DNA of 64,000 nucleotides from Undibacterium pigrum (GCF_003201815.1 NZ_QJKB01000005.1:1-64000), one strand, 5' to 3'. Shown: positions 30,335 to 40,018, counted from the stretch's first letter. Made by a program: numbers and translations. Notes: a model not told the origin generated them from the letters alone.

Positions 30335-30961
30335 ATGTTGCTTACCAATAAGCAGGTTTCCCGCTTCAAGATAGTCTTGTTTATCCTGGCGCTCTTGCCG
30401 TTTATCCGGCTGGTCAGCTTTGTGTTTCTGGATAAGCTGGGGGCAAATCCGGTTGAATTTATTACCCGTAATACCGGCGACTGGACCCTGTATTTCCTGT
30501 GCATGACTCTGGCAGTGACGCCATTGCGCAAGCTCTTGCACATGCCCTGGCTGATACGCTGCCGCCGTATGCTGGGCGTGTACGCCTTCTTTTATGCCTT
30601 CCTGCATTTCATGACTTTCCTCTGGTTCGATCATTTCTTTGATGTCGCAGAAATGTGGAAAGATGTGATCAAGCGGCCCTTTATCACTGTCGGTTTCATT
30701 GCCTTTGTTTTGCTGATCCCGTTGGCTGCGACCAGTACCAATGGCATGATCAAAAGACTGGGCGGCAAGCGCTGGCAGTGGTTGCATAGATTGATCTATG
30801 TGATAGTTCCACTGGGCGTGTTGCACTACTTCTGGATGAAAGCGGGCAAGCATGATTTTTCCCAGCCAGTGCTGTTTGGCATCATCGTTGCTGCTTTGCT
30901 CATGATACGTCTTTGGTGGCGCTGGTCTGGCCGTGACTCTGCCGTTGCCACTGGAGCCTGA
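30335..30961 (+). CDS. msrQ: Haem-binding membrane subunit MsrQ (YedZ)
   Basis: Encodes 208 residues, a ferric-reductase-like membrane protein with about six helices. It has candidate haem His in AFLHFMTFLWFDHFF and WQWLHRLIYVIVPLGVLHYFWMK. MsrQ passes electrons from the quinone pool or flavins to MsrP. It forms the usual two-gene unit with msrP. Confidence 0.94.
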   Translation: MLLTNKQVSRFKIVLFILALLPFIRLVSFVFLDKLGANPVEFITRNTGDWTLYFLCMTLAVTPLRKLLHMPWLIRCRRMLGVYAFFYAFLHFMTFLWFDHFFDVAEMWKDVIKRPFITVGFIAFVLLIPLAATSTNGMIKRLGGKRWQWLHRLIYVIVPLGVLHYFWMKAGKHDFSQPVLFGIIVAALLMIRLWWRWSGRDSAVATGA

Positions 30962-31087
30962 ACCCTGCCTGCAAGCTGAATTTCATGCTGCAGGCGCACA
31001 TTGATCCTGTTTTACATCGCATATTTCTTCGCGGCATAATCGCGCATTTGAAGAATGCAGGCAAAGACCTGCTCACGTGCATAGAAC

Positions 31088-31717
31088 ATGGCAGATTATT
31101 TACTCGAAAAGAACACCGTAGCGACGCGTACCCAGCGTGTCGCCATCAGTATCCTGGGTATAGTTGGCTGGCGCGTACGCTATCGGCCCTTGCCTGGTCC
31201 GCGTGGTGTCATCATCGTTTATCCGCATACGTCCAACTGGGATTTTGTCGTCGGTGTGCTGGCCAAGCTGGCGATAGGCATGCCTTTTCACTTTATCGCG
31301 AAGTCTTCCCTGTTTGAAGGTGTGACGGGAGCGACCATTGGCAGGCTGGTGCGTTACCTGGGTGGTGAACCCGTGGAACGCGGCACATCCACCGGGGCAA
31401 TTGCCCGTCTGGCAGAAAAAATCAATCGTTCTGACTGGTACTGGATGGCAATCACGCCTGAAGGTACGCGCAGCCATAAACCCTATTGGCGCAGCGGTTT
31501 TTATCATATTGCGACAACGGCAAAAGTGCCGCTGGGTTGTGCCTCGTTTGACTTCGTCAAACGCGAAGTCGCTCTGGTCGATTATCTTGAGCTGACAGGT
31601 GAGCGCGAACAGGATATGGCCAATATCGCGGCAATCTTTCACGGTGTGCAGGGCTGTGTGCCTGCATCGGCTGGCCCGATTGCCTTACGTCCCGATGAGG
31701 GAAATTCTCAGTGCTGA
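31088..31717 (+). CDS. Lysophospholipid acyltransferase-family protein
   Basis: Encodes 209 residues. VYPHTSNWDF holds an HX4D acyltransferase motif (His-Thr-Ser-Asn-Trp-Asp), and ITPEGTRSH is the matching EGTRS block, as in PlsC-like enzymes. The substrate is unknown: it is shorter than PlsC and lacks an obvious N-terminal membrane anchor. The ribosome-binding site before the ATG is weak. Its last ten bases overlap the end of the convergent lptM gene. Confidence 0.8.
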   Translation: MADYLLEKNTVATRTQRVAISILGIVGWRVRYRPLPGPRGVIIVYPHTSNWDFVVGVLAKLAIGMPFHFIAKSSLFEGVTGATIGRLVRYLGGEPVERGTSTGAIARLAEKINRSDWYWMAITPEGTRSHKPYWRSGFYHIATTAKVPLGCASFDFVKREVALVDYLELTGEREQDMANIAAIFHGVQGCVPASAGPIALRPDEGNSQC

Positions 31718-31833
31718 GGTGCTGTGCTGCTGGCTGGTATAGGGGCAGGTTTGGCTGGCATCACCAGCGGACCTTTTTGGCCGCATGCTGTCAATAAAGA
31801 CATGATGAAAAATAGGCTAATCAGTTTGCGCAT
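31708..31833 (-). CDS. lptM: Small LPS-assembly lipoprotein LptM (YifL family)
   Basis: A 41-residue gene: MRKLISLFFIMSLLTACGQK, then GPLVMPAKPAPIPASSTAPQH. The lipobox LTAC followed by GQKGPL is the YifL/LptM signature. In E. coli LptM is an outer-membrane lipoprotein that helps mature the LptD-LptE translocon. AGGGA lies seven bases before the ATG. It is divergent from cyaY with a 62-base gap, a usual arrangement, but the lysA gene normally following it is missing: its end runs into the convergent acyltransferase gene. Confidence 0.88.
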   Translation of the reverse strand: MRKLISLFFIMSLLTACGQKGPLVMPAKPAPIPASSTAPQH

Positions 31834-31895
31834 CTTGTATTCCCTGAACACCGTATAGAATGGCGTTTTTACATATTAAGACGCTGGAGTGTAGC

Positions 31896-32207
31896 ATGAC
31901 TGAATCTGAATTCCTGGTACTGGCAGATACTTGCTTGCGGCAAGTGGAGGAATTATTTGAGCAAGCCTTTGAAAATGATGAATACGATGTCGAATGCAGC
32001 CGTAGTGGCAATGTATTGACGGTGGAATTTATCGATACCAACTCAAAAATCATCATTAACAGCCAGGCACCGATGCAAGAGATGTGGGTGGCTGCGCGTA
32101 GCGGTGGCTTCCATTATAAGTATGATGGACAGCACTGGCTCAATACCCGCGATGGTTCTGAATTGTTTGCGACCCTGTCCCGCGTAGCGCAGGAACAAGG
32201 TCGCTGA
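31896..32207 (+). CDS. cyaY: Frataxin-like iron-binding protein CyaY
   Basis: Encodes 103 residues, MTESEFLVLADTCLRQVEELFEQ..., with the acidic first helix (EQAFENDEYDVECS) and the beta-sheet segments IIINSQAPMQEMWVAARSGGFHY and GSELFATLSRV typical of CyaY. It binds iron and modulates Fe-S cluster assembly by IscS. The ATG at 31896 follows TGGAG. Divergent from lptM. Confidence 0.94.
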   Translation: MTESEFLVLADTCLRQVEELFEQAFENDEYDVECSRSGNVLTVEFIDTNSKIIINSQAPMQEMWVAARSGGFHYKYDGQHWLNTRDGSELFATLSRVAQEQGR

Positions 32208-32216
32208 TCTGAAGAC

Positions 32217-34529
32217 TTATTCTTCTATGACGGTCAGGGGTGGTGCCAGCGTGCTGACTCCTGATCCGGGTGGATTTTCTGCATAGTAATAATCACCGTC
32301 CACCGCAATAATGCCTTTCGGTACCGGTCTTTCTTCTATAGGGAAATCCTTCAAGACTTTTTGCATATAGCCTATCCAGATAGGCAGCGCCAGGCCACCA
32401 CCGGTTTCTTTATTGCCCAGGTTCCTGGGTTGATCAAAGCCTATCCAGGCAATGCCTACGACTTTGGATTGATAGCCAGCAAACCAGGCATCAAAAGAAT
32501 CATTGGTCGTACCGGTTTTGCCAGCGATATCCGGGCGCTTCAGTATCAGTGCCTTGGTTGCTGTACCCATTTTGACCACGTCGCGCATCATGCTGTCCAT
32601 CAGGAAGGCATTGCGTTCATCGATGACGCGATTGGCTTCATCACCTGCCATGTCTGGCTTGGTTTGCACCAGCAATTGCCCATTGCTATCAGTGATTTTG
32701 GAAATCAGATAAGGGTTGACCTTGTAGCCGCCATTGGCAAACACTGAATAGGCACCGGCCATTTGCAAAGGTGTGACAGCACCTGCACCCAGGGCCAGGG
32801 TCAGGTAAGGCGGATTTTTCTCAGGCAGGAAGCCAAAGCGGCTGGTATATTCCTGGCCATATTTCGCACCTATCCTGTGCAGGATGCGAATAGAGATCAT
32901 GTTCTTGGATCTGGTCAGGCCACGGCGCATGGTCATCGGGCCTTCATACTTGCCATCATAATTCTTGGGTTCCCATGCCTGGCCACCAGTTTGTCCCGCA
33001 TCAAAGCTGATAGGTTCATCATTGATGATGGTGGAAGGTGACAAGCCTTTTTCCAGGGAAGCAGAATAAATAAATGGCTTGAAGCTGGAGCCAGGCTGAC
33101 GCCAGGCTTGAGTGACGTGATTGAATTTATTCAGGTTGTAATCAAAGCCACCGACCAGAGCACGGATGGCGCCATCCGTCGTATTGGCCGCAACAAAGGC
33201 GGATTGCACTTCCGGCATTTGCGTGATGGCCCAGCTCTTGCCTTCCAGCACTACACGAATGACCGCACCGCGCTGTATGCGTTTATTCGCCGGGGTCTTG
33301 GCCGACAAGCCGCTGGCGGCAAACGTCAGGCCAGCGTCTTCGATACGGATTTCTTCGCCCGATGACAAGACTGCCCGCACCAGCTTGGGTGTTGCTTCAA
33401 GTACCATGGCCACTTGCAAGTCATCGCTGTCGCTATGCTCGGCCAGTTCTTTTTCTATGGCATCTTCAGCCGCTTCCTTGCCATCAGGGATGGCGATGAT
33501 GGCTTCAGGTCCACGATAGCCATGGCGTTTTTCATAATCCATGACGCCGCGACGCAGGGCCAGATAGGCAGTATCCTGATCGGCCTTGGTAATCGTGGTG
33601 TATACATTCAGGCCGCGGGTATAGGTTTCTTCCTTGAACTGGTCATACACCAGTTGACGCGCCATTTCTGCAACATATTCGGCATGGATGCCAAACTGGC
33701 CGCTATCTGTCTTGGTGACCAGTTCCTCATTCTTTGCCTGCTCATATTGCGCCTCGGTGATGTAGCCAAGATTGCGCATCCTTTGCAAAATGTATTGTTG
33801 TCTGACTGTCGCGCGTTTTGGATTGGCTACCGGGTTATAGGCAGATGGCGCTTTTGGCAAGCCTGCCAGCATGGCTGCTTCGGCAATGGTCAGGTCTTTC
33901 AAATCCTTGCCAAAATAAATTTGTCCCGCAGAAGAGAATCCATAAGCGCGCTGTCCCAGATAAATCTGGTTCATATAGATTTCCAGGATCTGGTCCTTGC
34001 TGAGATTTTGTTCTATCTTCCAGGCCAGCAGGATTTCATAAATCTTGCGTTTGAAAGTCTGCTCACTGGACAGGAAGAAATTCCTGGCAACTTGCTGGGT
34101 AATGGTCGATGCGCCTTGCTTGGCACCGCCAGTCAGATTGTGCAGGGTCGCACGGGTGATGCCCAGGTAATCCACGCCGCCATGCTCATAGAAGCGGTCA
34201 TCTTCAATCGCCAGCACGGCTTTCTTCATGATTTCAGGGATATCCTTGAAGCGCACGACATTACGGCGCTCTTCACCGAACTCGCCGATCAGCATATTAT
34301 CTGCCGAAAAAACCCGCAAAGGCATCTTGGGACGGTAACTGGTAATCGAGTCCAGTTCAGGCAAGTTAGGGTAGGCCATGGTCAGCGCAAAACCGACAAT
34401 AAGTACTCCTGATACAACTAATCCGAATAAAACACCCGTAGTTCCGAGTACAATGCGGGCCAAAAGCTTTCCTGTAGAGCGTTTTTGTGGCTCAGGGAGA
34501 TTGTCGGGCTCTTTATTTTGTTCTGACAT
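32217..34529 (-). CDS. mrcA: Penicillin-binding protein 1A
   Basis: Encodes 770 residues. A membrane anchor (about 20-50) is followed by a glycosyltransferase GT51 domain with AIEDDRFYEHGGVD and a transpeptidase domain with SSFK (in QPGSSFKPF), SKN and KTGTT. It polymerises and cross-links peptidoglycan in the periplasm. It is divergent from pilM, the conserved arrangement in many proteobacteria. Confidence 0.96.
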   Translation of the reverse strand: MSEQNKEPDNLPEPQKRSTGKLLARIVLGTTGVLFGLVVSGVLIVGFALTMAYPNLPELDSITSYRPKMPLRVFSADNMLIGEFGEERRNVVRFKDIPEIMKKAVLAIEDDRFYEHGGVDYLGITRATLHNLTGGAKQGASTITQQVARNFFLSSEQTFKRKIYEILLAWKIEQNLSKDQILEIYMNQIYLGQRAYGFSSAGQIYFGKDLKDLTIAEAAMLAGLPKAPSAYNPVANPKRATVRQQYILQRMRNLGYITEAQYEQAKNEELVTKTDSGQFGIHAEYVAEMARQLVYDQFKEETYTRGLNVYTTITKADQDTAYLALRRGVMDYEKRHGYRGPEAIIAIPDGKEAAEDAIEKELAEHSDSDDLQVAMVLEATPKLVRAVLSSGEEIRIEDAGLTFAASGLSAKTPANKRIQRGAVIRVVLEGKSWAITQMPEVQSAFVAANTTDGAIRALVGGFDYNLNKFNHVTQAWRQPGSSFKPFIYSASLEKGLSPSTIINDEPISFDAGQTGGQAWEPKNYDGKYEGPMTMRRGLTRSKNMISIRILHRIGAKYGQEYTSRFGFLPEKNPPYLTLALGAGAVTPLQMAGAYSVFANGGYKVNPYLISKITDSNGQLLVQTKPDMAGDEANRVIDERNAFLMDSMMRDVVKMGTATKALILKRPDIAGKTGTTNDSFDAWFAGYQSKVVGIAWIGFDQPRNLGNKETGGGLALPIWIGYMQKVLKDFPIEERPVPKGIIAVDGDYYYAENPPGSGVSTLAPPLTVIEE

Positions 34530-34558
34530 AGCGGCTAATTGTAAATAAGGCAGCGGAC

Positions 34559-34564
34559 ATTATA
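34559..34564 (-). promoter_or_regulatory. Possible mrcA promoter (-10 box)
   Basis: Read on the minus strand, a perfect TATAAT lies about 30 bases before the mrcA start codon at 34529. The -35 region is poor, so this is tentative. The 314-base gap to pilM (34530-34843) holds this site and the pilM promoter, and nothing else was recognised. Confidence 0.4.
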
Positions 34565-34771
34565 GCCGCCTTCGGTGGGCATGAGACGACCGGCGCTTAG
34601 ACGGATTTGTAAGCAAATTTTCAGAATATTCTTGATATACGTGGATATTTGGCAACGCATAGGGGTAGTGCTGCGTGGAAATTGCTTTACCAATGCCAGT
34701 CTTATTGCTAGGATTTCATGTAAGCTTGGATGATTGTCTCGTAAATAGCGGTTTTTAAAGACAATTTATTT

Positions 34772-34800
34772 TTGGCAATAGAATGATTCGCACATGTAAT
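34772..34800 (+). promoter_or_regulatory. Promoter of the pilMNOPQ operon
   Basis: TTGGCA at 34772-34777 and TGTAAT at 34795-34800 are separated by 17 bases, 43 bases before the pilM start. It fits sigma-70. The GG/GC spacing of a sigma-54 promoter is not found in this stretch. Confidence 0.6.
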
Positions 34801-34843
34801 TTTGTGTAAATTGAAATGATGATGTAATCGTGAGGGGATATTC

Positions 34844-35923
34844 TTGGCTTTAGATCTGGCTTCGTTGCTCGGCAGAAAAAATCCGCCACTATTTGGTCTG
34901 GATATCAGCTCTCTCGATATCAAGCTTGTTGAACTTTCGGAAGGAAGCAACAAGTCGTATCGACTTGAGCGTTATGCCTCTGAACCACTGCCTAAAGGGG
35001 CGGTGCTGGATGGCAATATCGAGAATATTGAACAAGTGACCGAGGCGGTTCGCAAACTGGTTAAGAAAAGCGGAACCTCGGCAAAGAACGTAGCAATGGC
35101 AATGCCGGCTTCAGCCGTCATTACCAAAAAAATCATACTCGCCGGAACCTTGACCGAACAGGCATTAGAAGTGCAAGTCGAGTCTGAGGCTAGTCAGTAC
35201 ATACCTTTTTCCATGGATGAAGTCAGCCTGGATTTTTGTGTGCTGGGGCCGGCGGCAAATGCGGAAGAAGATATAGAAGTGATGCTTGCTGCGTCGAGAA
35301 AAGAAAAAATTGAAGATCGTGTAGCCGTCATTCAGGCCGCGGGTTTGCAAGCCAAAGTTATGGATATTGAATCCTATGCTGCGCGTGCTGCTGTGTCACG
35401 TCTGATCGATCAGCAGGCAAATGGTGGTAAAGACCAGATTTACGCAGTTTTCCAGGTAGGTTCCAAACGTACTTATATCTTTATCATTTTGAATGGTGAA
35501 GTTATTTATGAGCGTGAGCAGCAATTTGGTGGTGCGCAACTGACTCAGGATATCGTCAGGAATTATGGCTTGTCTGCCGAAGAAGCAGAAATTAAAAAGA
35601 AAAATGGCGATTTGCCCGATACCTATGAAATGGAATTGCTTGAGCCCTTCCTTGAAAGTGCAGCTTTGGAAGTGACGCGGGCCATACAATTCTTCTTCAC
35701 TTCCACACCCTATACCCGAGTGGACCAGATCTATCTGTCTGGTGGTTGTGCAGTAATCCCTGGATTGGTCGATATTATTGCCGAGCGTACCAAGATTTCC
35801 ACTGCAGTGGTCAGTCCGTTTAAAGGAATGGAGTTGGGTTCTGGTGTGAATGAAAAAACCTTGCGCATAGACGCCCCTGCTTACATGGTTGCTTGTGGTT
35901 TGGCATTGCGGAGATTTGGCTAA
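34844..35923 (+). CDS. pilM: Type IV pilus assembly protein PilM
   Basis: Encodes 359 residues with an actin/FtsA-like fold: phosphate-loop-like FGLDISSLDIKLVEL near the start and VDQIYLSGGCAVIPGL near the end. PilM is a cytoplasmic ring protein that binds the PilN N-terminus. The start is TTG at 34844 with GAGGGGA six bases upstream. Its TAA overlaps the pilN ATG (TAATG). Confidence 0.95.
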   Translation: MALDLASLLGRKNPPLFGLDISSLDIKLVELSEGSNKSYRLERYASEPLPKGAVLDGNIENIEQVTEAVRKLVKKSGTSAKNVAMAMPASAVITKKIILAGTLTEQALEVQVESEASQYIPFSMDEVSLDFCVLGPAANAEEDIEVMLAASRKEKIEDRVAVIQAAGLQAKVMDIESYAARAAVSRLIDQQANGGKDQIYAVFQVGSKRTYIFIILNGEVIYEREQQFGGAQLTQDIVRNYGLSAEEAEIKKKNGDLPDTYEMELLEPFLESAALEVTRAIQFFFTSTPYTRVDQIYLSGGCAVIPGLVDIIAERTKISTAVVSPFKGMELGSGVNEKTLRIDAPAYMVACGLALRRFG

Positions 35924-36570
35924 TGATCAAAATTAATCTCCTGCCGCACAGGGAAGAAAAGCGCAAGCAGTTAAAAAGTGACTTTTATGGTTTCTTATTA
36001 TTGTCAGCAATTTTTGGCGCCTTGATTGTTGTGGTGGTTAGTGCTTACTTTTCAAGGGAGTTGAGCACCCAAAATGATAAGAATGCTTTCATCAAGAAAG
36101 AAAATGCCAAACTCGATGATCGCATAAAAGAAATTGCGACACTGCGACAAGAAATTGATGGCTTGAAAGCACGGCAGCAAGCGGTAGAAGATTTGCAGGG
36201 TGACAGGAATCAACCGGTTTATTTGCTGGATGAGCTTGTCAAATTGACGCCAGAAGGTGTTTATTTACGCACTCTGAAACAAGAAGGGCAAAAAGTCGTC
36301 CTGAATGGCAATGCGCAGTCTCAAGACAGGGTTGCTGAATTTATCAGAAACCTGGGTACCAAGTCAGAGTGGATGTATAAGCCTGACCTTGATGATATCC
36401 ATTCTGCAGCCTTGGTCACTGGTAAAGAATCTAAAAAAGTTTACGAATTCCAAGTGAATGTAAGCATAAAGCGCCCTCGTGAGAAAGAAGATGCGGCATC
36501 TCAGGCTGCTGCGTCCCAGACTGCTGCATCTCAGGCTGTTCAAACAGTTAAAACCCCTGGTACGCCTTAG
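35923..36570 (+). CDS. pilN: Type IV pilus assembly protein PilN
   Basis: Encodes 215 residues starting MIKINLLPHREEKRKQ, the conserved PilM-binding peptide. A single membrane helix follows (about 22-44), then a coiled-coil and a periplasmic domain. The C-terminal tail is a low-complexity run of AASQ repeats. PilN joins PilO and PilP in the inner-membrane alignment complex. Confidence 0.95.
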   Translation: MIKINLLPHREEKRKQLKSDFYGFLLLSAIFGALIVVVVSAYFSRELSTQNDKNAFIKKENAKLDDRIKEIATLRQEIDGLKARQQAVEDLQGDRNQPVYLLDELVKLTPEGVYLRTLKQEGQKVVLNGNAQSQDRVAEFIRNLGTKSEWMYKPDLDDIHSAALVTGKESKKVYEFQVNVSIKRPREKEDAASQAAASQTAASQAVQTVKTPGTP

Positions 36571-36605
36571 AGCGTAATAATATGCAATACAACGGAAGAT
36601 TGTAA

Positions 36606-37259
36606 ATGGCGATTAATCTGAATGAAATTGGTCAGTCTGTTAATGCCCAGTTTCAAGGTCTAAGTGGACTTCATCCTGGTCTTTGGCCAATTGCGCCGCG
36701 CGTCGCTTCGGCAGTAGCTGTGTTAATTGCCGTAGTTGCTTTGGGGTGGTTTGTGCAATGGGATGGGCAGATGCAGGCCATCGAAACCGGGCAGGCTGAA
36801 GAAGTTAAGCTCAGGGCTGAGTATAAGTCCAAGCTGCAACAAGCGATCAACCTGGATGCCCTGAAAGAGCAGCGCAAGCTGGTGCAGCAGTATGTCGCCA
36901 CCATGGAAAAACAACTGCCTAGCCAGGCTGAAATGGCTGCTTTGTTGGCAGATATTAATCTGGCTGGTACTGGGCGTGGTTTGCAGTTTGATTCTTTTAA
37001 ACCAGGTTCACCTGCAGTCAAAGACTATTATGCTGAATTGCCTATCGCTATCAAGATCCAGGGTAGTTATCATGATCTGGGGCAGTTTGTTGGCGATATC
37101 GCCAAGTTGCCAAGGATTGTGACGCTGAATAATCTCGGTATCACCACCTCGAAAGACGGCGGATTGACCTTGGACGTGACGGCAAAAACTTTCCGCTATC
37201 TCAATAAGGATGAGGTTCAGGATCAGGCTGATAAGAAGAAAAAGGAGCCTAAGAAATGA
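36606..37259 (+). CDS. pilO: Type IV pilus assembly protein PilO
   Basis: Encodes 217 residues with one membrane helix (about 37-57, VASAVAVLIAVVALGWFVQW), a coiled-coil and a ferredoxin-like periplasmic domain (GTGRGLQFDSFKPG...). PilO dimerises with PilN. The stop overlaps the pilP start by four bases. Confidence 0.95.
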   Translation: MAINLNEIGQSVNAQFQGLSGLHPGLWPIAPRVASAVAVLIAVVALGWFVQWDGQMQAIETGQAEEVKLRAEYKSKLQQAINLDALKEQRKLVQQYVATMEKQLPSQAEMAALLADINLAGTGRGLQFDSFKPGSPAVKDYYAELPIAIKIQGSYHDLGQFVGDIAKLPRIVTLNNLGITTSKDGGLTLDVTAKTFRYLNKDEVQDQADKKKKEPKK

Positions 37260-37798
37260 TGAAGATTCTCATTAGGCCGACAGTTTGTGTAATGCTGACT
37301 TTGTCCTTGTCTGCATGTGGTGAGGCAGAGGAAACGGAGTTGAAAGCATGGATGGATGCGGAGCAAAAACAGGCTAAGGCTGTGATCCCGAAAATCAATC
37401 CACCTAAAGTATATACACCTTTCTCTTATGCTGGAAAAGGTGAGATAGAGCCATTTGATCCAGCCAAGTTGCTGGTGGTTCTTGCTCGCTTGAAGGCGGC
37501 CTCAGGTAATGGTATTCAAGCCCCTAATCCAGACAGGCCCAGGGAGGCGCTGGAAGCGTTTCCTCTGGATTCCTTGAAGATGGTAGGGACGATAGAGAAA
37601 AATAAAATGGTCTATGGCTTGGTGCAAGTGGATAAAACAGTTTATCAGGTCAAGTTGGGTGCTTATCTGGGGCAAAATTACGGACTGATTACCAAGATCG
37701 TTGAAGGCGAAATCGAAATCAAGGAAACAGTCCAGGACGCAGCAGGTGATTGGACTGAGCGCCAGACCAAGTTAGAGTTGCAGGAGGCTAAGAAATGA
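37256..37798 (+). CDS. pilP: Type IV pilus lipoprotein PilP
   Basis: Encodes 180 residues with a lipoprotein signal (LSLSACGEAEE; Cys near residue 21), a disordered stretch and a C-terminal beta domain (LDSLKMVGTIEKNKMVYGLVQVDKTVYQV). PilP links the PilN-PilO complex to the secretin PilQ. It overlaps both neighbours by four bases. Confidence 0.95.
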   Translation: MMKILIRPTVCVMLTLSLSACGEAEETELKAWMDAEQKQAKAVIPKINPPKVYTPFSYAGKGEIEPFDPAKLLVVLARLKAASGNGIQAPNPDRPREALEAFPLDSLKMVGTIEKNKMVYGLVQVDKTVYQVKLGAYLGQNYGLITKIVEGEIEIKETVQDAAGDWTERQTKLELQEAKK

Positions 37799-39945
37799 AT
37801 GCGTTGATAAATACAAGTAAAAGGGGCGCCAAATTGGTTAAATTTATTTTATTTGCTTTGCTAGGTTTTTGTAGTGCAGCGTTTGCACAAACAAACTCCA
37901 TAGAATCGCTGACGGCAAATCAGCAGGGTGCCAACATTATTGTGAAAATCACCTTGAAGCAGCCTTTGCAAAAAGTGCCGGTTGGTTTTTCCATCGCCAA
38001 TCCTTCGAGGATAGCACTGGACTTTGCTGATGTCAGCAATAACACTGGCAAGACAGCTTTCGAAATGAATATGGGAGACTTGCGTGCCATCAATGTGGTT
38101 GAGGCAGCAGGTCGTTCGCGCGTTATTTTCAATCTTAATAAATCTCTAAACTACGCTACCGCGTTAGACGGCAATTCATTGATTGTGACGATAGATGCTT
38201 CAGGTGGTGTTGCAACTGCTGTTAATTCACAAGGCTTGCCTGCTGTTGTGCAGCCGGTTACCACAGGAAAACGTCTGTTGCGTGATATCGATTTCCGTCG
38301 CGGCAGTAATGGCGAGGGCAGGGTTGTCATCGACTTGCCGCTGGATCAGGTGGCGGTGGACATTCGTCAACAAGGCCAGAAAATCATCGTTGATTTTCTT
38401 AAAGTCAGTTTGCCGGAAACGCTGCGCCGCCGTCTTGATGTCACAGATTTCGGTTCTCCGGTGCAACTCATTACCACTACACCATCTGGTGAGAATGTCC
38501 GTATGGTCATTGAGCCTACAGGTTTGTGGGAACATAGTGCCTACCAGAGTGATACTCAATTTGTTGTTGAGGTCAAGCCTATCAAGGAAGATCCAAATAA
38601 GTTAACCCAAGGTACGCAGGGTTATCGTGGTGAGCGTTTGTCTTTCAACTTCCAGAACATCGAAGTTCGTGCCATCTTGCAGATTATTGCGGAAATCAGT
38701 GGCTTGAATGTGATCGCCAGTGATACCGTCAATGGCACGATTACCTTGCGTCTGAAAGATGTGCCATGGGACCATGCCCTCGATATCATCATGCAATCCA
38801 AAGGGCTGGATATGCGCAAGAATGGTTCTGTCATCTGGATCGCACCTAAAGAAGAATTGCTGACTAAAGAAAAGCTGGAGCTGGAACAAAAGGCGCAAAT
38901 CGCAGAATTGGAGCCTTTAAAAACAGAATCATTCCAGTTGAATTATCAAAAAGCTGAATCCTTCAAGAAAGTTTTTGGAGACGAAGGCGGAACGACTAAT
39001 CGCATGTTGTCAAAGCGGGGTAGTGTGGTGATTGAACCACGTACCAATCAGTTGTTTGTAACTGATATCTCTTCCAAACTGGAAGAAGTGCGCAGATTAA
39101 TTGCAAAAACCGATATTGCCTCCAGGCAGGTTTTGATCGAGGCCCGTATAGTCGAGGCCGATGACAAGTTCAGCAAGAGCCTTGGCGCAAAACTGGGTTT
39201 CCTGGATATGCGCGGTTTTCGTGGTGGTGATGTTGGCTATCAGGTCGCCGGTAACCAGCGTGTTGGTCTGACAGGTAATTATCTTGGCTTGGGCGAGCAA
39301 CAAGGTACAGCAAAACCTACCGATGCAAGTTATGCACCAAATAGCCAGTTTGTTAATTTGCCAGCATCAGGGATTAATGGTTTAAATCCAGGCAGTCTGG
39401 CAGTAAGCTTGTTTTCATCGGCAGCCAACCGCTTCCTGAATCTGGAGCTGTCTGCATTGGAAGCTGACGGTAAAGGTAAAATAGTGTCCAGCCCCAGAGT
39501 AGTCACTGCCGATCAGTTGAAAGCATCGATAGAACAAGGTACTGAGTTGCCTTACCAGGTAGCTACTTCCAGTGGCGCAACTTCCATCTTCTTCCGTAAA
39601 GCATCTTTGCGACTGGAAGTGACGCCTCAAATTACACCTGATGGCAATGTAATTCTGGATGTTGATGTACACAAGGACAGTGTCGGGCAAGAAACCAGGG
39701 CTGGTTTTGCGATCGATACCAAAGAAGTAAAAACCATTGTTTTGGTTGAAAATGGCGGTACTGTAGTGCTTGGTGGTATTTTCCAGCAAACTGAGCGTGA
39801 CAATATTACCAAAGTTCCATTTTTCGGTGATTTGCCCCTGTTTGGGAATTTGTTCAAGTCTACTGGACGTACCAATGACAAAACTGAGCTGTTGATTTTT
39901 ATTACCCCCAAAATTATTGCTGAAAAATTCAGTGGTAAACAATAG
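37795..39945 (+). CDS. pilQ: Type IV pilus secretin PilQ
   Basis: Encodes 716 residues. A signal peptide (cleavage near AFA-QT) precedes one or two AMIN peptidoglycan-binding domains (about 35-290). An STN/N0 domain (LSFNFQNIEVRAILQIIAEISG), a secretin N domain and the C-terminal secretin barrel (VLVENGGTVVLGGIFQQ, FFGDLPLFGNLFKS) follow. It forms the outer-membrane pore for pili. It is the last pil gene of the operon. Confidence 0.96.
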   Translation: MNALINTSKRGAKLVKFILFALLGFCSAAFAQTNSIESLTANQQGANIIVKITLKQPLQKVPVGFSIANPSRIALDFADVSNNTGKTAFEMNMGDLRAINVVEAAGRSRVIFNLNKSLNYATALDGNSLIVTIDASGGVATAVNSQGLPAVVQPVTTGKRLLRDIDFRRGSNGEGRVVIDLPLDQVAVDIRQQGQKIIVDFLKVSLPETLRRRLDVTDFGSPVQLITTTPSGENVRMVIEPTGLWEHSAYQSDTQFVVEVKPIKEDPNKLTQGTQGYRGERLSFNFQNIEVRAILQIIAEISGLNVIASDTVNGTITLRLKDVPWDHALDIIMQSKGLDMRKNGSVIWIAPKEELLTKEKLELEQKAQIAELEPLKTESFQLNYQKAESFKKVFGDEGGTTNRMLSKRGSVVIEPRTNQLFVTDISSKLEEVRRLIAKTDIASRQVLIEARIVEADDKFSKSLGAKLGFLDMRGFRGGDVGYQVAGNQRVGLTGNYLGLGEQQGTAKPTDASYAPNSQFVNLPASGINGLNPGSLAVSLFSSAANRFLNLELSALEADGKGKIVSSPRVVTADQLKASIEQGTELPYQVATSSGATSIFFRKASLRLEVTPQITPDGNVILDVDVHKDSVGQETRAGFAIDTKEVKTIVLVENGGTVVLGGIFQQTERDNITKVPFFGDLPLFGNLFKSTGRTNDKTELLIFITPKIIAEKFSGKQ

Positions 39946-40018
39946 CCGTATATGATGTTGAAAGCATATTGATCATATGCAAACCGATTTCCTGAGTTCG
40001 TAAAATTATAGGTGTTTC

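Noticed and set aside
33414..34412. 332-codon + strand frame inside mrcA
   Set aside because: Opposite strand of a complete PBP1A gene with all motifs, no ribosome-binding site and no recognisable domain.
34530..34843. Sigma-54 promoter for pilM, considered because rpoN is in the window
   Set aside because: No GG-N10-GC pair in the right setting; a sigma-70 promoter with a 17-base spacer fits better.
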